Below, piece after piece: positions 26,684 to 35,700 of a stretch of DNA of 64,000 nt (position 1 is its first letter; the number at the start of each line of letters is the position of its first letter). The notes below the pieces were generated by a model. That model saw only the letters and a list, made by a program, of their open reading frames with translations. It was not told the DNA's origin and did no database searches. Origin of the DNA: Gabonibacter massiliensis (GTDB taxonomy: Bacteria > Bacteroidota > Bacteroidia > Bacteroidales > Marinifilaceae); contig LN913013.1 of NCBI GenBank assembly GCA_001487125.1, positions 2,260,048-2,324,047 on the forward strand, read 5' to 3'. The translations under genes were made by a program, and so were the position numbers.

Positions 26684-27253
26684 TTAAGATTTTTTCTTGT
26701 ATAGAAAAGATTGCCAACGTTCTTCTTCCGTCCCTTGTAAATCCATTTCATAGCGGGCCAGCGTGAAAAAGAGATCCGATAAGCGATTGATAAACCGAAG
26801 AATAACCGGAGTGACCTCCTCTTCTTTGTTTAATGTCCATAAGCGTCTTTCGGCTCGTCGGGCGATGGTGCGAGCCATATGACATTGAGCGGAAACGAGT
26901 GTTCCTCCTGGGAGAATAAAATGTGAGGAGGGATGTCGGATGGCGGATTGCCATCGGTCTATTTCTTGCTCGCAGCAAATATCTAAATCTTCGGGAAGCG
27001 GATTCGGATTTTGGGGACGTAAGGCGGTAGGAGTTGCCACGTGGGACATAACGGTCATGAGGGATTTTTGAATGAAATGGAGCATCTCCTGCCACTCGTG
27101 CCTTTCTCCGATTTGGGCCCGGATAAGTCCGATACAAGAGTTCAATTCGTCCAGGGTTCCGTTGGCCTCGATGCGAGGATCGTCCTTGTCGACCCGTTTT
27201 CCCCCGTGTATTCCTGTTGTTCCTTTATCTCCTCCTTTGGTGTATATTTTCAT
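26684..27253 (-). CDS. pduO: PduO-type ATP:cob(I)alamin adenosyltransferase
   Basis: The 189-residue protein has the N-terminal KIYTKGGDKGTTGI that binds ATP, EANGTLDELNSCIGLI near residue 28, and the helix MARTIARRAERRLWTL near 126 with the conserved arginines of PduO-type enzymes. It transfers the adenosyl group to reduced cobalt, making the coenzyme form of the corrinoid. It lies 27 bases after a histidine-phosphatase gene in the same orientation. BtuR/CobA-type enzymes have a different fold and are not seen here. Confidence 0.92.
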   Translation of the reverse strand: MKIYTKGGDKGTTGIHGGKRVDKDDPRIEANGTLDELNSCIGLIRAQIGERHEWQEMLHFIQKSLMTVMSHVATPTALRPQNPNPLPEDLDICCEQEIDRWQSAIRHPSSHFILPGGTLVSAQCHMARTIARRAERRLWTLNKEEEVTPVILRFINRLSDLFFTLARYEMDLQGTEEERWQSFLYKKKS

Positions 27254-27280
27254 GTCTGTAAGTGTCGATGGAATGTTTGT

Positions 27281-27799
27281 TTATAAAATCTGAAATAAAA
27301 TGCAGGCCGTATTTTCCATAATTGGTAATTCGGTCATCTCCATGGCTTTTTTTCCTTGCAGGTAAGTGGCGATGGCTCGGTTAAAGGCTCCGTGGCCTAC
27401 GGCGACGATTCGTTTTCCCTCGTGATATGTCTTTAAATACCGGATGAAAGCGGCAGCCCGGTTGAACAGTTCATCTACCGATTCGACACTATCCGGTAAA
27501 TCGCTCCAATTTACATCGTCCAATTGTTGTCCCGTGTATACGCCCCAGTCCATTTCCCGGAGCAGGGGGGTCGCTTCAGGCTCCAATTCGTGAAATGAAG
27601 CGATTACTTCGGCCGTCTCCCGGCTTCTGGCCAGATCACTGCATACGACGGCATCCACTCTTTCATTTTTTAATTTCTCGGCTAACTTTCTTGCTTGTTC
27701 AATACCTAACGGGGAGAGGGTGCCCGGGAGTTGCCCTTGCAAAATATGTTGTTGATTTTCTAACGTTTCCCCATGACGGGTAAGAGTGAGTTCTATCAT
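27281..27799 (-). CDS. Histidine phosphatase, possible second alpha-ribazole phosphatase
   Basis: The 172-residue product begins MIELTLTRHGETLENQQHIL with the catalytic RHG, and has VVCSDLARSRETAEVI near 54 and VGHGAFNRAIATYL near 135 with the second histidine. It is a phosphoglycerate-mutase-like phosphatase. It lacks the CYGxxDV stretch of the other phosphatase at 40459, so the latter is the better CobC. Its place between pduO and the PepSY gene suggests a role with corrinoid intermediates such as alpha-ribazole phosphate or cobalamin phosphate. ATG 27799 is preferred because it starts the domain and follows GAAGAGA. Confidence 0.75.
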   Translation of the reverse strand: MIELTLTRHGETLENQQHILQGQLPGTLSPLGIEQARKLAEKLKNERVDAVVCSDLARSRETAEVIASFHELEPEATPLLREMDWGVYTGQQLDDVNWSDLPDSVESVDELFNRAAAFIRYLKTYHEGKRIVAVGHGAFNRAIATYLQGKKAMEMTELPIMENTACILFQIL

Positions 27800-27857
27800 G
27801 GCATCTCTTCTTTGATTCTTTCCCGCGAAGGTAATAAACAAATTCAAGTTTTTGTTA

Positions 27858-29330
27858 CTATCGTCTTTTTACCAATCTGATGATGTATTTTACGGATAAA
27901 ACAATCCCGCTCACGGAGACAAAGGCACATCCGAGCAAAAGTCCCCACATGACGATTGTCCATAATACGGGACGATCGATTAGAAATTTGAAATCCAACC
28001 GGTGTAATCCCCGGAAGGCCCAGCGTTTCCAACGTCCGTTGTTATCATAATGTTGCGGTTGAAAAGATTTCAAATTATAATAATAGCAATCTCCGGATTC
28101 ATTATCCAACGTTACTTTATAGACAGGTAGAGGTAAAGTTCTGCGACGGGAGATGTAATAGTTATCGTATTCTTCCATTTTGACGATGGTGTAGTGAACC
28201 GTATCGGCCGTCAGTTTCTTTACGGCAGCGTAGATCGTCTCTTCGGTGATTTGAAAAGGGCGTATCGAGTCGGCGGATGCATCCAGAATAATTTCTTTTT
28301 CCACTGTCCGTAATTTGTAAAGTGGTATATCGTTGTAATTACTCCAGGTAATCTCTTTTACAGGACCATGTGTTTTCGATACTTCGGCAATAGCCTTCCG
28401 GTAATCCAGATTATATTTTTCGATGGGAGGAGCAGCCGCGATGGAAGGACGGCTTCTGAACGCGTTACCTGCCTTTTTGTTATTGTTGAATAAATTGGAA
28501 AAGGTGGGTGATATGGGCGCCCATGCACTGAATAGCCAAGTACAGATAAAGATACCGAAAAAGAAACCGGTGATGTGATGCCAGCGGAACCACGGCTTTG
28601 TATAGGGAGAATGAAGAAAGCCTTTCCGGCGGGCCAGCCAGTAGGCTCGGATTCCGAGAAAGATTCCACTGATGCACATGATAAGGCTGAGTAAGCAACT
28701 CCAATACAAAAGAGTATCCCATTTTTGTATATCCTGTCGAATAGAGGTGATGTATAACCAATGGGGAATAGCTCCTATCCAGGCCCAAAAGCGTTGTTCC
28801 CGGGAAGAGAACTGTAGGATATTTCCGGTACGGGAAGAGATATAAAGTTGGTAATGTTCCGGTCCGTCAAAATAGAATTTGTAGATAGGCAGGTCTTTTT
28901 TCAATTGTCCGAAAGGAATCCATACCTCTAATTTGCGGAGTGTATCGACCTCGGTGATGTTACGATCCGGACACCAGTATTTGGCTCTCTCCTCGCAAAG
29001 GGAATAGATGGGAGAAGGGAGGATATAGGTACTGTCGGCGTAGAGATCGGTTACTTCACGCCATCTGCCGTAATGGAAAACCGGTTCGCCGAAGGGATTG
29101 TTTAAATTAAAGTTGTTCGAGAGTACATTTTGGGGTAAACGTTGCCGTATCTCGTTGATTGCGGGTAGACGAGAGGTATCCAGGGCTTCCTGGCGAGGAA
29201 GTCTTTTGTCCGGTCCTACCCGGGGAAAGGAGTGGTATATCAATACTATACCGGAAATGCACCATAAAAAACACAGTATACAGAGTAAAAGTCCGAGAAT
29301 CCGGTGTACGTGAATAAAAAATTTAATCAT
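27858..29330 (-). CDS. PepSY-associated inner-membrane protein under a cobalamin riboswitch
   Basis: The 490-residue product has four main membrane helices: one at residues 10-32, two in the middle (about 208-230 and 257-275) and one near the C-terminus (about 460-482). Between them are periplasmic segments with PepSY-like repeats (FYFDGPEHYQLYISSRTGNI; YKVTLDNESGDCYYYN). Conserved histidines are placed as in PiuB/FsrB-type proteins: HVHRILG near the N-terminus, IPHWLY near 190, WHHITGF near 251 and FRGLHRLDF near 445. Such proteins are linked to reduction or handling of imported metal chelates. Its own cobalamin riboswitch and the divergent TonB receptor suggest a step in corrinoid uptake or reduction; this is inference. 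Confidence 0.78.
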   Translation of the reverse strand: MIKFFIHVHRILGLLLCILCFLWCISGIVLIYHSFPRVGPDKRLPRQEALDTSRLPAINEIRQRLPQNVLSNNFNLNNPFGEPVFHYGRWREVTDLYADSTYILPSPIYSLCEERAKYWCPDRNITEVDTLRKLEVWIPFGQLKKDLPIYKFYFDGPEHYQLYISSRTGNILQFSSREQRFWAWIGAIPHWLYITSIRQDIQKWDTLLYWSCLLSLIMCISGIFLGIRAYWLARRKGFLHSPYTKPWFRWHHITGFFFGIFICTWLFSAWAPISPTFSNLFNNNKKAGNAFRSRPSIAAAPPIEKYNLDYRKAIAEVSKTHGPVKEITWSNYNDIPLYKLRTVEKEIILDASADSIRPFQITEETIYAAVKKLTADTVHYTIVKMEEYDNYYISRRRTLPLPVYKVTLDNESGDCYYYNLKSFQPQHYDNNGRWKRWAFRGLHRLDFKFLIDRPVLWTIVMWGLLLGCAFVSVSGIVLSVKYIIRLVKRR

Positions 29331-29514
29331 ATCTTTTTAGTTTATAGTTTTATAAATATGTTGCTTACTTCACGCCAGGAATTCATCGGAACTCTTATCG
29401 AATCGCTCGATAACGATTCAATAACGGCTTGATAGTTAAAATCTTTCATTTTTGATGAAAAACATTTCAGTAACGCTATCCTTAACCCCGAGCATATGCG
29501 TTAACTATTGGTTT

Positions 29515-29705
29515 CGGTAGGTCTCCTGACTCGCCCCGGATAGATACCTTCCCATTCCCTCGTATTCGCTGGAACAGTGGTGTAAGAATTTATCCGTCAT
29601 ATATCTTCTTTTCAGAAGAAGCGGGCATCACAGTAGCGGGTACTGTACCGGATTCTGACCGGTTTCCCTCTTGTGTGTTAGTTAGAATGATAACACAACA
29701 CCAAA
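29515..29705 (-). promoter_or_regulatory. Cobalamin riboswitch upstream of the PepSY gene
   Basis: On the minus strand the leader begins GGTGTTGTGTTATCATTC, has GGGAAACCGGTCAGAATCCG, ACTGTGATGCCCG and ACCACTGTTCCAGCGAATAC, and ends with the B12 box AGTCAGGAGACCTACC near 29533-29518. It is very similar to the riboswitch at 17053-17232. A leader of about 185 bases (29331-29514) separates it from the gene. That stretch has a small hairpin (TTTCAT/ATGAAA near 29446-29462) but no gene I can support. Confidence 0.92.
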
Positions 29706-29710
29706 ACGCT

Positions 29711-29719
29711 GCAAATGTA
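29711..29719 (-). promoter_or_regulatory. -7 promoter element for the PepSY riboswitch transcript
   Basis: The minus strand reads TACATTTGC, identical to the element in front of the receptor/cbiK riboswitch, and directly precedes the aptamer. Confidence 0.6.
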
Positions 29720-29804
29720 CAATTTTTTTTGAAATGATGTTATTTCTGGAAAAATATCATGAAATAAAAAATGGTAATAGTGTTTCTAATAAAGAAATTT
29801 GTAT

Positions 29805-29813
29805 TACTTTTGT
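29805..29813 (+). promoter_or_regulatory. -7 promoter element for the second TonB receptor transcript
   Basis: TACTTTTGT fits TAnnTTTG and lies just before the plus-strand cobalamin riboswitch. It is divergent from the minus-strand riboswitch promoter, with 85 bases between the two -7 elements. Confidence 0.55.
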
Positions 29814-29820
29814 GCCGTTT

Positions 29821-29986
29821 TGGTGCGATACCTCTTTTCTTGAGGTGAAACAGAATAGGGAATCCGGTGTGAATCCGGAACTGTACCCGCAGCTGTAAGT
29901 TCCTGTAAAAGAATTTTGTACTTCAATGTCACTGGTTGAAACCGGGAAGGCGGCAAAATTCGGAACAAGTCAGAAGACCTGCCAAA
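29821..29986 (+). promoter_or_regulatory. Cobalamin riboswitch upstream of the second TonB receptor
   Basis: The leader contains GGGAATCCGGTGTGAATCCG, then ACTGTACCCGCAGCTGTAAG, GTCACTGGTTGAAACCGGGAA and the B12 box AAGTCAGAAGACCTGCC at 29968-29984. It is a complete cobalamin aptamer and should control the receptor gene that starts at 30107. Confidence 0.93.
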
Positions 29987-30061
29987 GCACGTAAACCATA
30001 GCTTTCGGGAACAAAAGCGAGAGGAGAAAGATAAATTTATACTTTTTACTCATGTACCCTT

Positions 30062-30104
30062 AAACTATGTTAATAATGCTTTATTCATTATTAATATATA
30101 GTTT
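30062..30104 (+). promoter_or_regulatory. Long hairpin covering the translation start region of the second TonB receptor
   Basis: AAACTATGTTAATAATG (30062-30078) pairs almost fully with CATTATTAATATATAGTTT (30086-30104) around a 7-base loop. It ends two bases before the ATG. It would bury the ribosome landing site and is a good candidate for the translational expression platform of the cobalamin riboswitch. No U-run follows. Confidence 0.5.
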
Positions 30105-30106
30105 TT

Positions 30107-32485
30107 ATGAAAAAAGTTGTTGTACTAACATTATTGTTACTGGTGTGTGTCGGCTCTCTTTTGGCCGAAGATAAAGACAAAAGGAAAAAAAAGAGTATCA
30201 CGGATTCGATTTTTAATATTGAAGAAGCGACGGTCTTGGGAAAAAAGAAAAGAATGGAATTAATGGGACTGAATGTACCTCTCAGATTCGTTCCGTTAAA
30301 TGTATCTCTATTGTCTGCAAAAGTGCTTGAACGGAAAGGAATTACCGAATGGGTGGATGCCGTTCGTTTTCTGCCTGGCGTCCGACTGGGCAACCAGGGC
30401 GGTTTGTGGAGACGTTTTTACGTCGGAGGCTCCAATATGCCGGCCGTTTTAATGGTGGACGGTATTCGGGATGACCGGCAGAGTATTAACACGTTTCCTT
30501 TGGGGGATCTTGCTTCGGCGGAGTCTATCGAAGTGCTTCGCGGACCTGCAGCCATCCTTGCCGGTTACGGAGCCATGGGAGGTGTTATCAATATTGTGCG
30601 TAAGAAAGCCTCTCCCGAATTTTTGGCGAATGCCCGTTTCAGTTATGAGAGGTGGGATGTAAAGAAGGTAAGTTTGGGATTCGGCGGTAAATTGGTCGGA
30701 CCGGTAGAGTACATGGCTAACTTGCATTACGCTACTTTTGGAGGTTGGCGTCGTATGTCTCCTCAGCGTTTATCCGGAATAGCGACATTGGGAGCTACTT
30801 TAGGCAAGAGCAGAGTTGATGTCGCCTTTGGTTTTGAAGACGACCATTATACGGTCGAATTGGGGGCTGCTCCTTATATGCCGGGGGATATGGTGGATAT
30901 GGCTACCGATAAAGTGGTTATGCGTAAGGGAGATCGTCATCCAACAGCCGATTTCGGGCAGGTTTATAATGATTTTGCCAATGATTCGCATAGCCGGAAA
31001 GGGTATAATATAAAACTTGATTATGTTTATACCTTTACGAACGGTTTGAAATTGAAGGAGGTTTTTGCTTTTGATCACAGCTATCACCGGACTTCCGGAG
31101 TAGGAAGTCTTTCTTACAAAAGTGCGAAAACTCCCTTTGAAGGAGCGGATTACAAATATTATACGGAGAAGAACGGGGTTCGGGAAGCGACTTATGTGGA
31201 TATAGATTCTTTGCGCCGTTTCGGGGCGAGCGGTTTTTTCCCGCGTCACGATACTTATAACAACACATTAGAGTTAACCGGCGATGCGGAAATAGCTTCT
31301 ACAAAACACCATTATGCTATCGGTTGGAATTGGTCGTTATTTGATATGCGACAATATTGCGGTTGGGATAACGGAGATACCTACGGTCCGGGAACCGATG
31401 TGATGTTGTCCGTGAAAAATCCGGAACTTGTACAAGGGTACTGGATACAGAATGTATCTTCCATTTACTTGAGAAAATGGTATACAAACGGTATCTATTT
31501 CCGTGATGTATTTGAATGGAATGATAAATGGAAATTCATGGCTTCCGGGCGTATGGATTTTTATAAGAGAAGAATGATGGCCAATTTTCCGACGATCGAC
31601 GGGAAATCGTTCGATTACGATAAAAAAGATATGGGAAAATGGGCGAATTTTCATGCCTCAGCTTTTACCTGGCATGTGGGAGCTGTTTATTTTCCCCGTC
31701 CAGAATTATCGATTCATATTGCCCACGGGTCAGCCTTTACTCCGAATACGACGACATATCGTGTAAATAATATCTATTTGGATAAAAACGGAAATTCGAT
31801 TAATCCGGATAAGGAAGGGGATCAAATTTTCAAACCCGAACGGGATTACTCTTTTGAGACGGGAGTTCGTTATACTTTTAACGAGTGGTTGGATGCAAGC
31901 GTAAATTTCTCTTACATCCGTCGTACCAATATGGTTACGAACGTGGGAACCCGTGAGGTGGAAGAAGAGCAAGGGGATGGAACCGTGGAAGTGACTAAGA
32001 TGACGGTTAATGCGCAGGTAGGTAGAGCCGATATGAAGACACTGGATATGGATGTTACGGCCCGGATTTTACCTACTCTTTCTTTGAGGGGGGCTTTATG
32101 TTTGTCGGATTATCGGATACGCTCCATTCGGGAAAGTAGTGCTTTCCCCGAATATAAGCAGACGGGGAAAAACATGCGAACCACAGGAGTACCTCGGACT
32201 ACTTTCTATGTGTTTGCCGATTATACTGTTCCGACGGGGATATTTAAGGCTTTGTCCTTTCATTTGAGTGGAAACTTCCGGGACAAAATTTTCCGGGATG
32301 TAGCTTCCCGATTGTATTATCCCTCTCTTTGGTTGATGGATGGAGGCGTATTTTATACGATAAAGAGTCATATTACGTTAGCATGTAATGTAAATAATAT
32401 ATTTAATAAGGAGTATTTCGAATCATCCAGTCCGGTACAGGGTACTCCGAGAAACTATCAACTTTCTGTGTCTTATAAGTTTTAA
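30107..32485 (+). CDS. TonB-dependent outer-membrane receptor of siderophore-receptor type, cobalamin-regulated
   Basis: The 792-residue product has a signal peptide (VLTLLLLVCVGSLLAED), a plug domain with EWVDAVRFLPGVRLGNQGG near residue 77 and ESIEVLRGPAAILAGYGAMG near 139, and a long barrel ending RNYQLSVSYKF. It has no CarboxypepD_reg domain. It resembles catecholate or hydroxamate siderophore receptors more than the receptor at 14744 does. The cobalamin riboswitch in its leader argues for a corrinoid ligand. It stands alone on the plus strand and is followed by a hairpin at 32594-32640. A different cobamide, or a corrinoid bound to a surface protein, is a reasonable cargo guess. Confidence 0.88.
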   Translation: MKKVVVLTLLLLVCVGSLLAEDKDKRKKKSITDSIFNIEEATVLGKKKRMELMGLNVPLRFVPLNVSLLSAKVLERKGITEWVDAVRFLPGVRLGNQGGLWRRFYVGGSNMPAVLMVDGIRDDRQSINTFPLGDLASAESIEVLRGPAAILAGYGAMGGVINIVRKKASPEFLANARFSYERWDVKKVSLGFGGKLVGPVEYMANLHYATFGGWRRMSPQRLSGIATLGATLGKSRVDVAFGFEDDHYTVELGAAPYMPGDMVDMATDKVVMRKGDRHPTADFGQVYNDFANDSHSRKGYNIKLDYVYTFTNGLKLKEVFAFDHSYHRTSGVGSLSYKSAKTPFEGADYKYYTEKNGVREATYVDIDSLRRFGASGFFPRHDTYNNTLELTGDAEIASTKHHYAIGWNWSLFDMRQYCGWDNGDTYGPGTDVMLSVKNPELVQGYWIQNVSSIYLRKWYTNGIYFRDVFEWNDKWKFMASGRMDFYKRRMMANFPTIDGKSFDYDKKDMGKWANFHASAFTWHVGAVYFPRPELSIHIAHGSAFTPNTTTYRVNNIYLDKNGNSINPDKEGDQIFKPERDYSFETGVRYTFNEWLDASVNFSYIRRTNMVTNVGTREVEEEQGDGTVEVTKMTVNAQVGRADMKTLDMDVTARILPTLSLRGALCLSDYRIRSIRESSAFPEYKQTGKNMRTTGVPRTTFYVFADYTVPTGIFKALSFHLSGNFRDKIFRDVASRLYYPSLWLMDGGVFYTIKSHITLACNVNNIFNKEYFESSSPVQGTPRNYQLSVSYKF

Positions 32486-32593
32486 ATAGGATTTTGGGGT
32501 TTTAAGTGAGCTGTTTGACGAAAAAATTATTCAGCTTTTTAGGTATGTATTTTCGAATCTTCTAATTGACATTCGTCAATTGTAATTTAGATG

Positions 32594-32640
32594 ATAGCCA
32601 TTCCCTCACGACCGTATGGCCGTATACAGGGAATGGCTAT
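32594..32640 (+). terminator. Hairpin terminator after the second TonB receptor
   Basis: ATAGCCATTCCCT (32594-32606) pairs perfectly with AGGGAATGGCTAT (32628-32640), 108 bases after the stop codon. It lies between the convergent receptor gene and membrane protein B. Only a short T-run follows on either strand. Confidence 0.6.
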
Positions 32641-32724
32641 TTCGATGCACGGAACATTATTTGTTTGTACAAGTTGTGAATGTTCTCGGATTTAGGTTTC
32701 GTAGTATGGTATGAGTGTTTCTGA

Positions 32725-35700
32725 TTATCTTACTGGTACCCATTTGACAGCATCGGCAATTATCAGTTGAAGGTATTCACCGAATATTTTATTCGTAACG
32801 GAAGCCCCCCGGTCGTCCAACACGACACGGGATTCTCCAGCCGGTAAAGTGAACGTGCCTAAGGATACCCAGACTTCTTCCGGCGACAGGGTGGAAGTAA
32901 CCGGTAGCCAGTCTGAAGTTTCTTCTCGGTTTTCTATGATGATTTCCTCTTTTCCCTTGGGGGTGTAGACGGTATAGTAGTTTTTCATCCCCGGGTGGTC
33001 GGCTGTACATAGTTTTCCGTCACAAGCGTCAACAATACGGGGTCGGTGGATAAGTATCTCGTATTTCCCTGCTTCCGGGAGGTTTGCTGTCCAGACTGCT
33101 TTGAAATTTCCCGTGCCTGATTTTTTGGTGAAAGCACTACGAATATGTTTGCCGTAGAATTCCTGCGATAAAGTAACAATCCAAGCGTTGGCTTTCGAGT
33201 TTTCTAAATAAGTGTACTCTTGGGCGTCTTCTTTTTTGACCAGATCGGCTAATCGTTTTCGATTGTTTGCCGAATCGATCAGCTGGAAGCTCTCGTCCTC
33301 GTTGTCGACGATGATCTCTCCCGGGGGGGAGAATCGATTCCTCTCGATCAATGTGACTCCTTCTTTCGGTACGGGGCCTGATAAGGGGGATTCATTGTTA
33401 TTGAATGAAATGTTTTTCGGTAAATTACCCGAGAAATTGGTGGTCAGCAGGAGTTCTTCTTCGATGTCTTCATGAACGACAATTCGTTTGTATTCTCCGG
33501 GTTTGATGATGTAATTCCGGCAGTTTTCGATTGGCTGTCCCCCGATACCATACTGACCAAGCTTAATGATCGAGACGATACCGTCCGTTTCGCTGGAATT
33601 GTTTACCATAAAGTCGATGACTTGTGTCTTTTCTGTCGTTTTCCGGGACAGATCTTTTATCGTTAACAGGGGAATCCGGCGACTCGTGTACCACTCGTCC
33701 ATGTAAGCCTTGATGTCCTGCCCGAAACGTTGCTCGAATTCCTCGAAGAACGAGTCGAAGTCAATTTCCCGGAAGCGGGTACGCTCGTTAAATTCCCGCG
33801 TGAAGCGGTTTAGGGAGTCCCAGGTAGTGATTGTCGAGAGATAACTTAATAAATGCGAAACTTTTGTAGAAATGACGAGGCGTTGTTCCTCGCTGTATTC
33901 TTCGGCCATGATCCCTTTCAATCCTTTTTCCGCAATACGGTTTATCGTTTTGGGATTCATATCTTTCTTGGATACTTTCGGGTTGATTATTTGTTTGAAT
34001 ATGGCGTCTATCCCCTGATATCTGTCGGAGGTGATGCTGCTGGTATAATCCGAGAAAATACGATTTATGCGCATTTGGTCCAGGTAAAAGGGAAGCTGGT
34101 AGTCCAGTATATAATTCTGTATGCTCCAATCCTCGCGAGGAGTAAAAGTACCGGGATGTGTATTCTCCCATTCGCACCATCGTTCCTGAAAAAGTGCGAT
34201 CTCCGGTTGAATGCCATCGCTGAACGGACTTCTGTTGAGAAAGGACGAAGGAACCTCGACCAGCTTGAAATAGTGAAAGGGGTAAGGGGTAGGTTTGCCG
34301 TGTTCGATTTTATTTCTGCATTGATAAAATACCTTTTTTAAATTTTTCTCCCGGTCAGGATTGTCTTTTTTCAGGTCCTCCCATTCATCGAAACACTTCA
34401 GGTAGAAATCGTTTCCCGGGTAGGTGTAAAACTCGACGGTAAGGGAATCGACCGTGATCGCCCTTTTCTCGTAATTCCCGATACAGAGGGTTAACCCGGT
34501 CAGGTTTTGCAAATTGTTGAACGTGACGTTATCGCCCTCTCTCGTCGGTTTGCCTTGAGATAAGACGGTCATCTCGCCCGGGTTTTTGACGCGGAGGGTG
34601 TAATCCGTGAAATCGGTCTCCTTGGATGCCTGTAACTCGACCGGAGGAACCGCGGTCGGATACCACATCACTTGCGGTATAAGTAAAGTGTATTTATCCG
34701 ATACGAAAGCCGTGTGTCTGCCGTAATTTTCGTAATCAAAACGATACCTGACGGTAGAAAAGAATTTATTATCCGGAATGTTAATCTGGTAAATATCCTC
34801 GTCGATCGTTCCCCCGTACTCCATCTCTATCTCGATATTTTCCCCGGGAGCCAGGGGACGCTCGATGACGATCACCTGCCGGTCCCTGTGAAAGGGAAGG
34901 TTTTGTCCCCCGGATTCGATCTTGTCGATCTTTAATCCCGGGTTTAAGAAGAGCAGAAGCTGTTCCATTGTTGTTTTTTTCCGGTTTTGAATCTTCATCC
35001 GGCTTGTTGCCGAGAATTTATCTCCCCCGGGTCGATAGGTGATATCGTGCTCGCTCACGCGTGCCGTGGGGTATTCATTGTATTTCACGAAAGTTTCGCG
35101 ATGCCCGATCCTGTTTTTCAAACGGCTTTGAAAGTTGGTAACGTATATAACGCCGAGCCCCACGGCAAGTACGAAGCACAAGAAAGCGGGAACCGTTAAA
35201 TAGCGTTTCCGGCCGGCGACATTGGGATATCTCTTCGTGGCTAAAACGGCGAGGTAGAGCAGGCTTATACCCAATAACAGGATAGCACCTCGCTGGAGCA
35301 GGTAATTCTCCATGTGCATGAACCCGACTAAGGTGGAAAAAAAGTTCGGAAGTGAATTTCCACGAAAATCGAATATCCCGTGAAGAGGCGTCGTCAGGTA
35401 GGTGTACGCTAAGTAGAGAAAAGCGATCAGGATAAGCCAGCTGACGAAAGGGTGTTTGGCTAACCTGTTTACCAATACGGATAACCCGGTAATAAAAACA
35501 AGCGTGGGCAGCACGTGCGTGAAAAGATAGAAAAGATATATTCCTATATTGACGGGGGAATTCGGTACAAATATGTGGATAATCATGGAGATGATCATAA
35601 AGATGACATCTATCGTGAGAAACGGAATAAGAATACCCAAAAATTCCCCGAGAAAGGATTGACCGTTACCGATGGGCCGTGCTGAAAGCACTTCCCGGGT

